DNA of 62,882 bases from Methanococcoides sp. (lineage in GTDB: Archaea > Halobacteriota > Methanosarcinia > Methanosarcinales > Methanosarcinaceae). The stretch spans positions 1-62,882 of the forward strand of contig JAIORJ010000016.1 of NCBI GenBank assembly GCA_021108185.1. Reading direction: 5' to 3'. Made by a program: the position numbers and the translations under genes. Positions 1 through 10,604 of this stretch are shown here, piece by piece; position 1 is the stretch's first letter, and the number at the start of each line of letters is the position of its first letter. The notes beneath the pieces were generated by a model. That model saw only the letters and a list, made by a program, of their open reading frames with translations. It was not told where the DNA came from and ran no database searches.

Positions 1-348
1 AAGGAAATCAAAACGGGTTACATATACTCATCCATGTATAGAAAAAATATTGATGATGTGGAAACAAGTTACATGGGAAAAGTAGGTCATAAAATTGATA
101 TTGAATGGATAAAAGACGGTGACAAACTATCTGATGAAGATAAAGAGTTTCTCATGTATGATTATTCCGGTAAAGTACTTTATGATGAAGAAAAACTTCC
201 TAATTTCTATACTCCGAAAGTATATTGGATGAAAGTTACAGGCGTTGAAGAGATAGGACCATATGAATATATGGATTTCGTTGGTTATAATACAAAAGAA
301 AATTTAAAGCGTCACCCTATTCAACATGTTTTTGTAAATGAAATATAA
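1..348 (+). CDS. Hypothetical protein, 5'-truncated by the window edge
   Basis: The frame is open from base 1 and ends at the TAA at 346-348, so the gene probably starts upstream; the first in-window ATG is at 34. The protein is hydrophilic and rich in Asp, Glu, Lys and Tyr, with no membrane segment. I recognise no family. Codon use is AT-rich compared with the housekeeping genes that follow tRNA-Gly, which fits a recently acquired or mobile segment. The next ORF begins 3 bp after its stop on the same strand, so the two are likely co-transcribed. Function unknown. Confidence 0.5.
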   Translation, partial: KEIKTGYIYSSMYRKNIDDVETSYMGKVGHKIDIEWIKDGDKLSDEDKEFLMYDYSGKVLYDEEKLPNFYTPKVYWMKVTGVEEIGPYEYMDFVGYNTKENLKRHPIQHVFVNEI

Positions 349-351
349 AAA

Positions 352-696
352 GTGAAAGCGATTGGAAAATCAAAAATCACAAGGCTTCGGCCTAAAAAAG
401 ACATAGAATATCCGTTAATTCGACTGCCACAATCACATTCACATCTCGTAGGTGAAACAGCATATCTATTTGAAACTGAACACAATGGGAAGCCATTGTT
501 TGTAATTTCATTGGATGAGGACTTTGATGGTTGTATACAAAGCATACCAAAAACTGACAATTCCGACCTCGAAACAAGAGTCGAATTATTAGAAAAACAG
601 ATAAAATCTATGAATAAATCAGCTTCAGGAGATGGATGCGGCTGCCGGGATTCGAACCCGGGTTCTAAGCTTGGGAAGCTCAGGTCATACCACTAA
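352..696 (+). CDS. Small hypothetical protein running into the tRNA-Gly gene
   Basis: A GTG-started ORF of 114 codons. Residues 1-80 look like a compact folded domain and are followed by a short predicted coiled coil (DLETRVELLEKQ). The last ~20 residues are simply the antisense translation of the tRNA-Gly gene at 637-707 (the CRDSNPG string is typical of tRNA read as protein). The native C-terminus has therefore probably been lost or replaced where the segment joins the tRNA. It follows the preceding ORF by 3 bp. I recognise no family. It may be the last gene of an element integrated at the tRNA 3' end. Confidence 0.4.
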   Translation: MKAIGKSKITRLRPKKDIEYPLIRLPQSHSHLVGETAYLFETEHNGKPLFVISLDEDFDGCIQSIPKTDNSDLETRVELLEKQIKSMNKSASGDGCGCRDSNPGSKLGKLRSYH

Positions 697-707
697 ACCA
701 CAGTCGC
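637..707 (-). tRNA. tRNA-Gly (CCC anticodon)
   Basis: The reverse strand folds as a cloverleaf of 71 nt. The acceptor is GCGACTG/CAGCCGC, the anticodon loop TTCCCAA (anticodon CCC), the T-arm CCGGGTTCGAATCCCGG, and the discriminator A. CCA is not encoded. Acceptor pair 4-69 is A:C instead of the expected G:C, a single mismatch that would be fixed by one transition. The 3' end faces the AT-rich orphan ORFs at 1-636, the side where tRNA-targeting integrases insert. Confidence 0.88.
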
Positions 708-818
708 ACACTGTACTATCTTCTTTTATCCGTTTTATATTATAGCTGTTTTGGTCTTCTGTAATCGATTTGAGCAGCAATGCTAAAATAAAAAAGTCAA
801 AAAAGAAATGAAAGACCA

Positions 819-2000
<1,182 letters not shown>

Positions 2001-2063
2001 TCACTTCTTGCTCTTCCAAAGTAGCAACTAATGGGTCAAAATAGTAAAAAAGGTGTGGAGATA

Positions 2064-2339
2064 TCATTCCACAGCTTTATTGAAAACGGTGGTGAACTCT
2101 TCACAATCTGTGATCAATTTAGCCACTGCATCCTTAACAACATCTATGGGATCAGCATTCTCTGTCTTAATGAAAAGAATGGGGTCACTGACAGTTACGT
2201 GTTTCATATCATAGGATGCTGTATGTACGCGCTCATCTTCAAGAAGGATGATCTTGAGCATGTTCAAGAGTGTATGACTCTCTCCAGCTATCTCCATTTT
2301 CATCTCATCATCAGATTTTTCTAAGATCTTAAGTTCCAT
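2064..2339 (-). CDS. rpoL: DNA-directed RNA polymerase subunit L (Rpo11)
   Basis: A 91-residue small RNA polymerase subunit that pairs with subunit D in the assembly platform, equivalent to the C-terminal part of bacterial alpha. The string GESHTLLNMLKIILLEDERV carries the family's GE(D/S)HTL signature near residue 19. A clear Shine-Dalgarno AAGGAGATTATAAT precedes the ATG. It sits just downstream of csl4 on the same strand, as in many Euryarchaeota. Confidence 0.95.
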   Translation of the reverse strand: MELKILEKSDDEMKMEIAGESHTLLNMLKIILLEDERVHTASYDMKHVTVSDPILFIKTENADPIDVVKDAVAKLITDCEEFTTVFNKAVE

Positions 2340-2363
2340 ATTATAATCTCCTTATTGTTGAAC

Positions 2364-3077
2364 TTAAATAATACCGGTGCCGTAATCGGAAGATATCTTA
2401 CGTGACTCTGTACGTCCGCATTCAGGACACTTCAATATCTCACCATCTTTCTTCAACGTGCTTCCACAATTGGCACATGTTGCGACCATCACACCAAGTT
2501 CCTTTCCGGAAGTCGTCATCCTCATATTCTCAATGTTGATGACCTTCGCCTTAACAACATCAGCTACAGCGAACTCTTTTGACATTTCTTTAACGTATGA
2601 TTCCTTCACATTGGAAACATGAATGGCAGCAACTCCGGGTTTGATGAACTGACGGTCAACGACACCCTTGATCCCCTCTATCTGCACAAGTGCCATGGAA
2701 TCACGCACATTGACAACCGTTCCTATCAGTATATCACCCTTTTTGATAGTTGGTGGCATGCTTGTAGTCGGTTTTACAGATATAGTCCTGCTCTTCTTGT
2801 TCACCATTACGAAGCCGGTGGCAAGTGAAAGAATGTCACCTCTGACAATGTAAGTGTTAGCCCCTGCTTCAAATTCCTCGGTAGTGCCGATAATGTCACC
2901 AGGCATTACCAGGATCTTCTCTCCATGTTGTTCCTCTTCCACGTGATCATCTTCCGTATTAGTTTTAGGGGTCTCGGTTTTCCTCTTCTCTACTTTCTTT
3001 TCTGCCACTTTTACATTTTTACTGGCAGTATCTAATACTTCCTCTTCGACCTCTGGCTTCTCACCCAAGGACTTCAT
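2364..3077 (-). CDS. csl4: Exosome RNA-binding subunit Csl4
   Basis: Cap subunit of the archaeal RNA exosome. Residues 55-95 form the N-terminal domain (LVMPGDIIGTTEEFEAG), 105-180 an S1 domain (KKGDILIGTVVNVRDSMALV), and the C-terminal 40 residues a zinc ribbon (CANCGSTLKK ... CPECGR). The first ~54 residues are a highly charged Glu/Lys/Thr-rich tail not needed for the fold. This makes it longer (237 aa) than the common ~190 aa. The tail is probably genuine because GAAGGAGC sits correctly before this ATG. It lies in an operon-like run with rpoL and the methyltransferase upstream. Confidence 0.93.
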   Translation of the reverse strand: MKSLGEKPEVEEEVLDTASKNVKVAEKKVEKRKTETPKTNTEDDHVEEEQHGEKILVMPGDIIGTTEEFEAGANTYIVRGDILSLATGFVMVNKKSRTISVKPTTSMPPTIKKGDILIGTVVNVRDSMALVQIEGIKGVVDRQFIKPGVAAIHVSNVKESYVKEMSKEFAVADVVKAKVINIENMRMTTSGKELGVMVATCANCGSTLKKDGEILKCPECGRTESRKISSDYGTGII

Positions 3078-3150
3078 GCTCCTTCTGGTCGTTTTCTTGC
3101 GGTTTCTTATTCTAATAGGAATCCCTCATATAATTTAAATACGCCAGCAA

Positions 3151-3762
3151 TTATTTTTGATCGGCCTGGCAATTATCTGTAATAATCCTGTAAATTTCAA
3201 CCTCAATTCTTTCTACATCTTTTTTATGGAATTTAAATGTTCGTTTTATTGGAAATCCAGTATTGTACCATTCCGTAATGACCGCAGGTTGAATGAACTT
3301 TTTCACGAACGCCAGACTTCCACTATTGTGTATGGAATACGTCACATCCGCCACTCTCAATGCGGTTTTGAGGAAAGGTCTGTCACTTCCCTTTACCTGT
3401 GCACCAAAAGGCGGATTCATGACCACGGTATCTGCATGTCCTCTGACCTGTCTGATATCCTGACACTCGAATTCCACATCCACACCGATCATCTCAGCAT
3501 TCTCCCGGGCGATCTCCAGTGCTCCCGGGTCTGAATCGAATCCCACAACCTTCTCAGCTCCAAGGACGGCTGCACCGATGGCAAGCATTCCTGTGCCGCA
3601 CCCCAGGTCATAGACCGTACCCTCAAGATCTCCCTTCATGAATGCAAAATGAAGCATCTCCGCCGCAAGCAAAGCCGGGGTGGGGTACTGTTCCAGGGTT
3701 ACATTAGGCTTCTCGAACCCCCTTACCTTTTCAAGGAGGATCTCGAGCTTGCGTTGCTTCAT
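3151..3762 (-). CDS. METTL5-like RNA adenine-N6 methyltransferase
   Basis: A 203-residue Rossmann-fold SAM methyltransferase of COG2263. Motif I is DLGCGTGMLAIGA (residues 52-64), motif II is FDSDPGAL, and the catalytic NPPF motif (MNPPFGAQ) shows that the target is an amino nitrogen, probably an adenine in small-subunit rRNA as for METTL5. It is placed between dph2 and csl4 on the minus strand, a common euryarchaeal order. The exact RNA target cannot be read from the sequence. Confidence 0.85.
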   Translation of the reverse strand: MKQRKLEILLEKVRGFEKPNVTLEQYPTPALLAAEMLHFAFMKGDLEGTVYDLGCGTGMLAIGAAVLGAEKVVGFDSDPGALEIARENAEMIGVDVEFECQDIRQVRGHADTVVMNPPFGAQVKGSDRPFLKTALRVADVTYSIHNSGSLAFVKKFIQPAVITEWYNTGFPIKRTFKFHKKDVERIEVEIYRIITDNCQADQK

Positions 3763-3767
3763 GATCC

Positions 3768-4763
3768 TCAGTCTCCCCTTATCTCATCAAAGACCATGTC
3801 TTCCCACTCACGTTTTCCGAGAACTATCTCGAATTCCTGTGGAGTAAGCATGGGTGCGGAGAACCTTCCCACCTCATCCACAGCAAGTCGCGGACATGCA
3901 GTGCTCACAAAAGCATCCACTTTGAACTGCAGCATCTGGTCAGGGGTGATGAGGTCGAGTATCAATATATAAGCGGTCTTGCCCTTCTCCTCGGCAAGCT
4001 CTTTAAGTTCCCTGGCAAGTTCCATTCTGTATTGCCCTGGTTTACTGGAAACAATGATCCCGAAAGACTCAGCATCCAGTGACTTCGCAATGGCCGCACT
4101 ACGCTGACGCATGATAAGGGACGGGTCTACCTCCCTCACATCCTTTGAGAAGGGGTCTGCAATAAGGACCCTCTTTCTGGTAGCAAGTGAAACCCCAAGT
4201 GGATGGAACCCTCCACTGCCAATATACAGGAACTCCTCACAGTCCAGGTCGTCAGCGACCGAGAAATTGCATCCAAGCACCTGTCCGGCGTATGCTATCT
4301 TACTGTCGCCTCTTCCTATAGCTACGACCTTGCCGTTGGCCTCAAGGATCTTCCGAACCTCCGGCAACTTATGGACATGCTGTACCGTTGTCATAAGTCC
4401 CACTTTCTTCCCCTGGAGTTCCTCCAAGGCCTTGAGAACAACATCCTTGACGTCCGCATCGGAGCGTGTCTCTATAAAAATGACCTTGTCGCTATACCTG
4501 TTATCATCAAGTTGAGCATGTCCGAAATGGAAAAGCAGGTCAACATTTTCAAGGATGGGTATGTCGAGGTCACAAGCACCATAACAAGGATTCGCAGAAA
4601 TAATAATCTCCACACCTGTGGCTTCACTGATCTCTGAAGCAATCGCAGGACCTCGCCTCTTGAACCCTTCTGGAAATTGCAGCCCGATGATCTCAGGTTG
4701 CACTTTCCTTATTATCTCAATGATATGGTCTATCTGAAAATCGAAAGGCTCACTGCTGCTCAC
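3768..4763 (-). CDS. dph2: Diphthamide biosynthesis enzyme Dph2
   Basis: Non-canonical radical SAM enzyme that transfers the 3-amino-3-carboxypropyl group from SAM to a histidine of elongation factor 2. The 331-residue length is typical of archaeal Dph2. The three cysteines that hold the 4Fe-4S cluster are at C60 (NPCYGACD), C165 (QVLGCN) and C290 (STACPRL), matching the spacing known for the Pyrococcus enzyme. The start overlaps the end of the upstream phosphoribosyltransferase gene by 14 bp, implying co-translation. Confidence 0.94.
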   Translation of the reverse strand: MSSSEPFDFQIDHIIEIIRKVQPEIIGLQFPEGFKRRGPAIASEISEATGVEIIISANPCYGACDLDIPILENVDLLFHFGHAQLDDNRYSDKVIFIETRSDADVKDVVLKALEELQGKKVGLMTTVQHVHKLPEVRKILEANGKVVAIGRGDSKIAYAGQVLGCNFSVADDLDCEEFLYIGSGGFHPLGVSLATRKRVLIADPFSKDVREVDPSLIMRQRSAAIAKSLDAESFGIIVSSKPGQYRMELARELKELAEEKGKTAYILILDLITPDQMLQFKVDAFVSTACPRLAVDEVGRFSAPMLTPQEFEIVLGKREWEDMVFDEIRGD

Positions 4764-5322
4764 CGGCCACCTCCAGAATAGAGACCCCGTTCATATCGAC
4801 ATCTATCTTCACAAGGGTATTGACATTATAGCCCATATCGCTCATCTTTGCAGCACCATCGCCTCTGCTGATGACCACGATAACATTACAGATATTCGCA
4901 CCCATGTTCTCAAGTGCCGGAAGAAGGGCTTTCAATGTGCCGCCGGTACTGATCACATCGTCCACAACAAGGACAGTCTCGCCCTTGCTCACTCCGTTGA
5001 TGTAAAGCTCGCCTTTTGAATAACCTGTGCTCTGTGAAAGGACTACCTCGCCCTCAAGTCCGTATTGCCTCTTCCTGACAATGGACATGGGCTTTCCTGT
5101 CTTCATTGAAAGTGCCGTCGCCAGTGGGATTCCCATCGCTTCGATGGATACAATCCTGTCATAATCGGTTCCTGCAATATCTATCATATGGTCTGCTATC
5201 TCATCCAGCAGTTCCGGTTCAAGGGATGGGACCCCATCTGAGATCGGGTGTATGAAATACGGATATTCGCCTCTTATCACAATGGGTGCCTTACGGAGTG
5301 ATTCCTGAAGAACTTCTAACAT
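4750..5322 (-). CDS. hpt: Hypoxanthine/guanine-type phosphoribosyltransferase
   Basis: Purine salvage enzyme of 190 residues. The PRPP-binding loop is [16 protein letters not shown] (around residues 119-134), and the RKRQYGL string plus N-terminal half match the archaeal HGPRTase family rather than bacterial Apt. I chose the internal ATG at 5322 (MLEVLQ) because an in-frame start at 5415 would add 31 residues with no counterpart in the family and would overlap the upstream VWA gene. Substrate preference (hypoxanthine/guanine versus adenine) is a family inference. It overlaps dph2. Confidence 0.86.
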   Translation of the reverse strand: MLEVLQESLRKAPIVIRGEYPYFIHPISDGVPSLEPELLDEIADHMIDIAGTDYDRIVSIEAMGIPLATALSMKTGKPMSIVRKRQYGLEGEVVLSQSTGYSKGELYINGVSKGETVLVVDDVISTGGTLKALLPALENMGANICNVIVVISRGDGAAKMSDMGYNVNTLVKIDVDMNGVSILEVAGEQQ

Positions 5323-5386
5323 GTTATCCTGCCTTTTATGTTTAAAAAATGACCGCTTTCGCAGTCCCGGGGGTAACGACCCAGCC

Positions 5387-7024
5387 TCATCGAAGATTAG
5401 AGGCAGTAGATGCAATATCTGTCAGATCGTCACGCTCTCCTTTTATAGCAGAATAAAGTGTTTCTTTACTTAAAAGTACTGGATGGTAATATTTACCGCA
5501 GGCAACATCTGCCAGCTTTTCCGAAAGCTCACTTCCATCTCTACTGATATCGACAACAAGCATGTTTATCCTGTAATCCGCAACACCCTTGCATACCTGT
5601 AGCAGTTCCCTTTCTATACTCCCTCCCCGATGCAATGGTACATTGGCAGTACCATCGGTCACAAGTATCATAATAGGGACTGCTGATGGTTCACGCTTCA
5701 ATTCCTGAAGGATTGTCTGGACCCCTGTGAGTATGCCGGAGACCATTGGTGTGGTCCCTCCGAAAGGCACCTTTTCCAGATATCTCTTTGCAGACTCCAC
5801 AGACGAAGTGAACGGTAGCACGAGTTCTGCCGACCTTCCGCTATATGTAACAAGAGATACCCTGTCTCTTCTCTGATACGCATCTTTGAGAAGTGCGAGC
5901 ACAACATCTGTTGTGATCTTGATCTTCTCTTTTTCATCCATGGAATCAGAAGTATCAAAAACGATATTTATCAGCGTGGATATCCTTCGTCGCCTTATCT
6001 TTTCCCTGATATCGCTCTTTTTAATGCTTATCTTCCCGTCCTTGGCGTGATGTGCCGCTGCACGCACAGTAGGTGCAATTGCGATATCCGTTACCTTATC
6101 TCCAGGCATCTTATACCTGACATATCGCCCTCGTTTACCCTTGGTGAGAACCTCTGCCCGTCTCCCGGATTTCAATCTTCCGGAAACTACTTTCTTCTTC
6201 TGCTTGTTCTTCGCAAAATCCGTAAGTATCTTGCTCACTGCTTTTTCATCTTCGAGAGGATCATCTCTTTCAGGCTTTGCTTTTGACTTTGGTATTGCTA
6301 TATCTTCAGGGGCACAGTTCTGTTCCCTTTCAAATTCAGCAGTTTCCTTCCGATTTTCTGAAATTGGGGCCGGCTCTTCGATCTTCGGATCGTTACATAC
6401 TTCCCCTTCTGACTCCGGTACTTTTGTTTCCAGTAATTCCAAAGTCTGCTTTTCCTCTGGAATTATCTCTGGTATATCTTCCTTTGCTCTGGGGATATCC
6501 ACTACCAAGTTCTGCTTGTTTCTCTTGATAAGTACAGGTGTCTCTTTCTTTATCCGTTTTGGACCCGCTTCGAACTTCGGTTCATATTCCCTTGGGACAA
6601 AATGGACCTCTGGCTCATCAATTACCTTGTCAACGGTCTCTTTGTTTTCTTCCTCGACCGCTTCCTCAGGAACTGTTATCCTCATTATAGCATGGTCATC
6701 ATTCTTGGATAATTCCTGTTCTTCCTCAAAGACAGTCTCAACCTCTGGTTCTTTCTTAAAAGAATCGAAAAAATCCTTCGGATCAACTATCACATGGTCG
6801 TTATCAGCGATAATGAATATCTCTTTCACATCTTCCGGCTTTATCGACCATGTTCCCGATATGAGCTTTTCGTGAACAGCCTCGGTATCAGTTCCACTTA
6901 TCTGAGATAGCTCTGTAAGGGGCAGCCGAACACTCATTACAGGTCTGCCTGGATTGAACACCCCGACATCATAGTCCCTGTCAAGGCTTTTCCTCATACG
7001 GGATGCGGTAACTTGATCCTTCAT
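5387..7024 (-). CDS. Magnesium-chelatase-type VWA subunit (BchD/ChlD-like)
   Basis: A 545-residue protein with an N-terminal region related to the BchD linker, a long acidic low-complexity middle (residues ~90-270, Glu/Pro/Lys-rich), and a C-terminal von Willebrand A domain. The domain has the MIDAS motif DTSDSMD (~365), a conserved Thr in FGGTTPM, and VTDGTAN. With the AAA+ partner encoded 14 bp upstream it forms a chelatase motor module. In methanogens such ChlD/ChlI pairs work with CobN-like subunits on cobalt or nickel tetrapyrroles. No CobN homologue is in the window, so the metal is unknown. Confidence 0.85.
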   Translation of the reverse strand: MKDQVTASRMRKSLDRDYDVGVFNPGRPVMSVRLPLTELSQISGTDTEAVHEKLISGTWSIKPEDVKEIFIIADNDHVIVDPKDFFDSFKKEPEVETVFEEEQELSKNDDHAIMRITVPEEAVEEENKETVDKVIDEPEVHFVPREYEPKFEAGPKRIKKETPVLIKRNKQNLVVDIPRAKEDIPEIIPEEKQTLELLETKVPESEGEVCNDPKIEEPAPISENRKETAEFEREQNCAPEDIAIPKSKAKPERDDPLEDEKAVSKILTDFAKNKQKKKVVSGRLKSGRRAEVLTKGKRGRYVRYKMPGDKVTDIAIAPTVRAAAHHAKDGKISIKKSDIREKIRRRRISTLINIVFDTSDSMDEKEKIKITTDVVLALLKDAYQRRDRVSLVTYSGRSAELVLPFTSSVESAKRYLEKVPFGGTTPMVSGILTGVQTILQELKREPSAVPIMILVTDGTANVPLHRGGSIERELLQVCKGVADYRINMLVVDISRDGSELSEKLADVACGKYYHPVLLSKETLYSAIKGERDDLTDIASTASNLR

Positions 7025-7038
7025 TCGATATACCTGTC

Positions 7039-8163
7039 TTAAACAGTTCCGTTAACTACGGCCCGAAGTTGTTCCGCACTGAACTCCTCTTCCTCGAATG
7101 GTTTCTTTCTCATTCTGTGAGGCAGTACCATCTCTGCGGCTTCTATGATATCCTCATTGGTGATCCTCTCTCTGCCTTCATATGCCGCATTTGTGCGTGC
7201 AGTACGCTCTATCATAATATCGGCTCTGTGACCATCAACATTGAAGGCGACACATATCTTCGCAATTGTTCGCAGATTGTCCCTTGTTGCGGATATTCTG
7301 CCTATTGCCTGTTTTGCCTTGATTATCTTGGCACGCAATTTGTCCTGTTCTGATTCAAAATCCCTTCTGAACCCTTGTGGGTCATCGTTGAACTGGTTCC
7401 TTCTCTCAATGATTTCTACCCTTTGCTCAATATCGGTAATTCCCTCAACTTCCACCTGAAGGGCTATCCTGTCAAGAAGCTGTGGTCGAAGTTCTCCTTC
7501 CTCCGGGTTCATACTTCCTACGATAATGAAATTGGCAGGATGACTGACACTGATCCCTTCTCTTTCCACCGTATTCACGTTCATTGCAGCAGCATCGAGC
7601 AATGCATCCACTACAAAATCATCCAGCAGGTTGATCTCATCCACATAAAGGATATTTCGGTTCGCATTGGCAAGGATACCCGGTTCAAAAGCCTGGGTGC
7701 CTTCCTTTACAGCCTTCTCGATATCGAGACTTCCAACGACCCTGTCCTCGGTAGCTCCAACCGGAAGGTCTACGACCTTCATGGGTATCTTTTCTACCTT
7801 TATCTGACCCTTTCTCTGTTTGTCCACACATTCCCAGCAGAACGTGTCGGTGTCCAGGGGATCACAGTTATATTTGCATCCGCCGATCACTTCGATCTCC
7901 GGCAAGATCTCTGCTAATCCTCTCACTGCTGTTGATTTGGCCGTCCCTTTCTGGCCTCGTACCAGAACTCCTCCGATGGATGGATTGATTGCATTCAGTA
8001 TCAATGCCCGAAGCATCATCTCCTGTCCCACGATCCCGGAAATAGGGTACATTACCCTTTTCGTCTTGGTAGCCGTTTTTTGGATCTCATCAAAGGTCGT
8101 TCTCTTCTTTTCGACCGGTTTTGGCACTTCTCTTATGGTGCCTGCAATATTGGTAAAGCTCAT
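7039..8163 (-). CDS. Magnesium-chelatase-type AAA+ ATPase (BchI/ChlI-like)
   Basis: A 374-residue AAA+ ATPase of the chelatase family. Walker A is GQKGTAKST (~72-80), Walker B is [12 protein letters not shown] (~170), sensor 1 lies in [20 protein letters not shown], with an arginine finger and sensor 2 further on. A Cys-rich insertion ([17 protein letters not shown]) lies between Walker A and B. It is typical of archaeal members and could bind a metal or Fe-S cluster. GAGGGGAT precedes the ATG. The VWA partner follows directly, and corrinoid or F430 metal insertion is the likely context. Confidence 0.9.
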   Translation of the reverse strand: MSFTNIAGTIREVPKPVEKKRTTFDEIQKTATKTKRVMYPISGIVGQEMMLRALILNAINPSIGGVLVRGQKGTAKSTAVRGLAEILPEIEVIGGCKYNCDPLDTDTFCWECVDKQRKGQIKVEKIPMKVVDLPVGATEDRVVGSLDIEKAVKEGTQAFEPGILANANRNILYVDEINLLDDFVVDALLDAAAMNVNTVEREGISVSHPANFIIVGSMNPEEGELRPQLLDRIALQVEVEGITDIEQRVEIIERRNQFNDDPQGFRRDFESEQDKLRAKIIKAKQAIGRISATRDNLRTIAKICVAFNVDGHRADIMIERTARTNAAYEGRERITNEDIIEAAEMVLPHRMRKKPFEEEEFSAEQLRAVVNGTV

Positions 8164-8201
8164 GATATCCCCTCTGTTGGATTATTTGTATGTCTTTCCG
8201 A

Positions 8202-8648
8202 TCATATATATCTCAGGATCAATGCTGAAATGAGTGCTATGAACAGCAATATCATTGCAATTATGAAAAGCAGGAATATTACGTTCATCCTGATCTTCTT
8301 GCTTGGGTCTCTCACCGCATTCAGTTGTATCAGTGAGTAGAACATTGTTATCAGGAACATCATTGAAGAAAGCAGCATCAATGATCCCGCGACAATGACG
8401 AATTCTGCGGTCCATGTAAGTGCCTTTGCATTGATAAGGTCGATAAAGAAATCCTTTCCATGGCGTTCATACGCAGCTGTGATCCACAACATCGTGTAAG
8501 CGATCTCAGCAGCTCCCATTATGGCAGAACATGTTGCAGTTGCCAGCAGTGTGGCCATTGCAGATATATCCGGTAATTTCAGGTCTATCTCCCATTCATT
8601 ATCCACTTTTTCACCTTTCTCTTTATTGTAATGCACTAATTTGTCCAC
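8202..8648 (-). CDS. Integral membrane protein of unknown function
   Basis: A 148-residue protein with three hydrophobic stretches (about residues 30-57, 82-108 and 122-147) and a charged N-terminus. The frame begins with GTG at 8648; another GTG at 8636 is possible, and neither has a strong Shine-Dalgarno. It is 38 bp upstream of the chelatase ATPase on the same strand and may share its promoter. I recognise no family. Confidence 0.6.
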   Translation of the reverse strand: MDKLVHYNKEKGEKVDNEWEIDLKLPDISAMATLLATATCSAIMGAAEIAYTMLWITAAYERHGKDFFIDLINAKALTWTAEFVIVAGSLMLLSSMMFLITMFYSLIQLNAVRDPSKKIRMNVIFLLFIIAMILLFIALISALILRYI

Positions 8649-8781
8649 TAACCAATATAACCATTATCATCATAATATGTTATATATTTTATCGGTGCAA
8701 ATAGATAATAAAAAATAATCTGTTCTAACCTGTTTTTCCTCATACATTACTTATTTATCTTTTCGGTACTTTGGATTTAGC
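8649..8781. promoter_or_regulatory. Divergent promoter region
   Basis: This 133-bp AT-rich gap separates the minus-strand membrane-protein gene from the plus-strand larE-like gene. It contains TATA-like stretches (TTATATATTTTATC near 8681-8694 and several AATATA runs) suitable for archaeal promoters in either direction. No repeat or operator could be identified. Confidence 0.4.
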
Positions 8782-9603
8782 GTGGACCCCTCAATAGAAT
8801 TGAAACTTCCCGATAAAATTGATCTTATAAAAGAGGCCATAGCTAAGAAAGAAAAGGTGCTTGTTGCTTTCTCAGGAGGCGTGGATAGCTCAACTCTTGC
8901 TGCTCTGGCTTTTGATGCATTGGGGGACAATGCTCTTGCTGTCACCCTTTATTCACCTGTGATCCCGCAAAGTGAACTTGAATATGCAAAAAGAACAGCA
9001 GAAGTTATTGGGATAAGGCACATTGTTCTTGACCATGACATTCTCTCCGATGAGCGTATAAGAATGAACGATCCTCAGAGATGCTATTATTGCAAGAAGC
9101 AATTTGTCAATAAGCTAAAAGGCGTAGCTTCAGAGGAAGGGTTGAATGTAATTATGGAAGGGACAAATGCTTCCGAAATAACCGGTCGCCGACCCGGGCT
9201 GGAAGCCCTGAGGGAAGCTGGCTCCTCGATCTTTACTCCCTATGTCGATTTCGATGTAAGTAAAGGGGAAGTTCGCCAGATGGCATCCTATCTCGGACTT
9301 GATGTTGCCAATCGACCTTCAAATTCCTGCCTTCTTTCAAGACTTCCTTATGGCACCGAAGTGACCTCTGATATCCTTGGAAAAATTGAAACTGCGGAAG
9401 ATCTCATACACTCATTGGGAATATCTTCTGTGAGGGTAAGGGTGCACGACGATATTGCCCGTATCGAGGTACAGCCCATGGATATTCCTATTATCATTCA
9501 AAATAGAATGCCGATCCTTAACTGCCTGAAAGAGATGGGCTATCCGTATGTGACACTTGATCTGGAAGGTTTCAGAAGTGGAAGCATGGATGAGGTTCTC
9601 TGA
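8782..9603 (+). CDS. larE: LarE-like ATP-dependent sulfur transferase
   Basis: A 273-residue PP-loop ATPase. The pyrophosphatase loop is VAFSGGVDSSTLAALA (~29-44). The cysteine-bearing segment RCYYCKKQF (~112) and the later RPSNSCLLSRLPYG carry the cysteines discussed for LarE as sacrificial sulfur donor or cluster ligands. LarE proteins thiolate a pyridinium cofactor in lactobacilli, but archaeal homologues often lack the other lar genes, as here. The true product may be another sulfur-containing cofactor. GTG start. It is the first gene of a four-gene plus-strand run with 2-4 bp gaps. Confidence 0.83.
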   Translation: MDPSIELKLPDKIDLIKEAIAKKEKVLVAFSGGVDSSTLAALAFDALGDNALAVTLYSPVIPQSELEYAKRTAEVIGIRHIVLDHDILSDERIRMNDPQRCYYCKKQFVNKLKGVASEEGLNVIMEGTNASEITGRRPGLEALREAGSSIFTPYVDFDVSKGEVRQMASYLGLDVANRPSNSCLLSRLPYGTEVTSDILGKIETAEDLIHSLGISSVRVRVHDDIARIEVQPMDIPIIIQNRMPILNCLKEMGYPYVTLDLEGFRSGSMDEVL

Positions 9604-9605
9604 AA

Positions 9606-10040
9606 ATGAATAAAAACGTCCATGTGGTGATAAGGGGTGCGGAAGCATCCGACAGTGGCGCCATCGAAGGGATCATGGGGACATATTTCCTTGATATTGA
9701 TGATGTTCCTATGGAAGATTTCATAGTTGCTGAATTGGACGGCAAGATCGTTGGAGTGGCAGCAGTATCGGAAAAGGAATGTTGTGAAGTTCATTCCATT
9801 GCAGTCCATCCTACATATCGAGGGATGGGGATCGGGTCAAAAATGATCTCCAGGCTCCTGGAGGATGTTTCCCATGGCCGGCTTTATGTAAGGACTACAT
9901 CTCCCATCTTTTTCAAAAAAATGGGTTTTGTGGAACTTCCTATGTCTGAAAAAGCGAGCTTATGGCAGGATTGTCGTGAATGTGACCGATACGACAACTG
10001 TAAACAATATGTTCTATGTGTGGTACTGAAAGAGGTTTAA
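9606..10040 (+). CDS. GNAT-family N-acetyltransferase with Cys-rich tail
   Basis: A 144-residue acetyltransferase fold. The acetyl-CoA loop is seen in VHPTYRGMGIGSKMISRLL (~75-93), preceded by the beta strand CCEVHSIAV. The C-terminal segment contains four closely spaced cysteines (CRECDRYDNCKQYVLC), resembling a small metal or cluster site. Substrate unknown. It starts 2 bp after the LarE-like gene and is probably co-translated with it. Confidence 0.75.
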   Translation: MNKNVHVVIRGAEASDSGAIEGIMGTYFLDIDDVPMEDFIVAELDGKIVGVAAVSEKECCEVHSIAVHPTYRGMGIGSKMISRLLEDVSHGRLYVRTTSPIFFKKMGFVELPMSEKASLWQDCRECDRYDNCKQYVLCVVLKEV

Positions 10041-10043
10041 ATT

Positions 10044-10601
10044 GTGTTAACACTTGGTCTTATAAATACTTATGATAAAATAAAGGTGTTTGATGCTCAT
10101 TATCGCGCGATTGCAAGGGCTGCACCTATCTGTTATGCTTACGGTCTGACCCTCTGTCTTTTCGATTTTCCTTTTAAGATGACTCCTGAGGGACTCGTGG
10201 AATATGTCATGGATAAGACAACCATTGGCGGGTCTGGTAAATATCTAAAGGCATTGCATGAGAATAACCGTCTGTTCATTTTCGATCTTCCAAAAAAAGG
10301 CTTCCAGTCCCAGTTCGGAACTGCTGTGGTAACTACCTCAATGCCTGAGGAAAAGTTCACCGTCACTCCGGAAGATATCGCTGAAGGCATGATGCGCAAC
10401 CGTTCCTATCTTCTGCTGATCGGCCTTGGCAGAAAAGGCCTTCCAAAGAAATTGTATTCCCTTACAGACCATCATCTTGACATTACCTGTGATGGTATCT
10501 CCCTTGAGACGTGTACTGCCATGGGTATAATACCGGCTTACATTATGGGGATAGTCAATACCAGGAAGAAGCTGGAGAATAAACAGAACCGGGGGTACTG
10601 A
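10044..10601 (+). CDS. DUF531 family archaeal protein
   Basis: A 185-residue protein that I place in the archaeal DUF531 family from its N-terminus (LGLINTYDKIKVFDAHYRAI) and overall pattern; the function of the family is unknown to me. GTG start after AGAGGTTTAAATT, 3 bp downstream of the GNAT stop. The C-terminal part (SLETCTAMGIIPAYIMGI) looks like a nucleotide- or SAM-binding loop region, which is only an impression. It is in an operon with LarE-like and DUF362 genes. Confidence 0.65.
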   Translation: MLTLGLINTYDKIKVFDAHYRAIARAAPICYAYGLTLCLFDFPFKMTPEGLVEYVMDKTTIGGSGKYLKALHENNRLFIFDLPKKGFQSQFGTAVVTTSMPEEKFTVTPEDIAEGMMRNRSYLLLIGLGRKGLPKKLYSLTDHHLDITCDGISLETCTAMGIIPAYIMGIVNTRKKLENKQNRGY

Positions 10602-10604
10602 AAA

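Noticed and set aside
5323-5415. N-terminal extension of the phosphoribosyltransferase
   Set aside because: The added residues overlap the VWA gene and do not resemble the family; the internal ATG at 5322 fits the known N-terminus.
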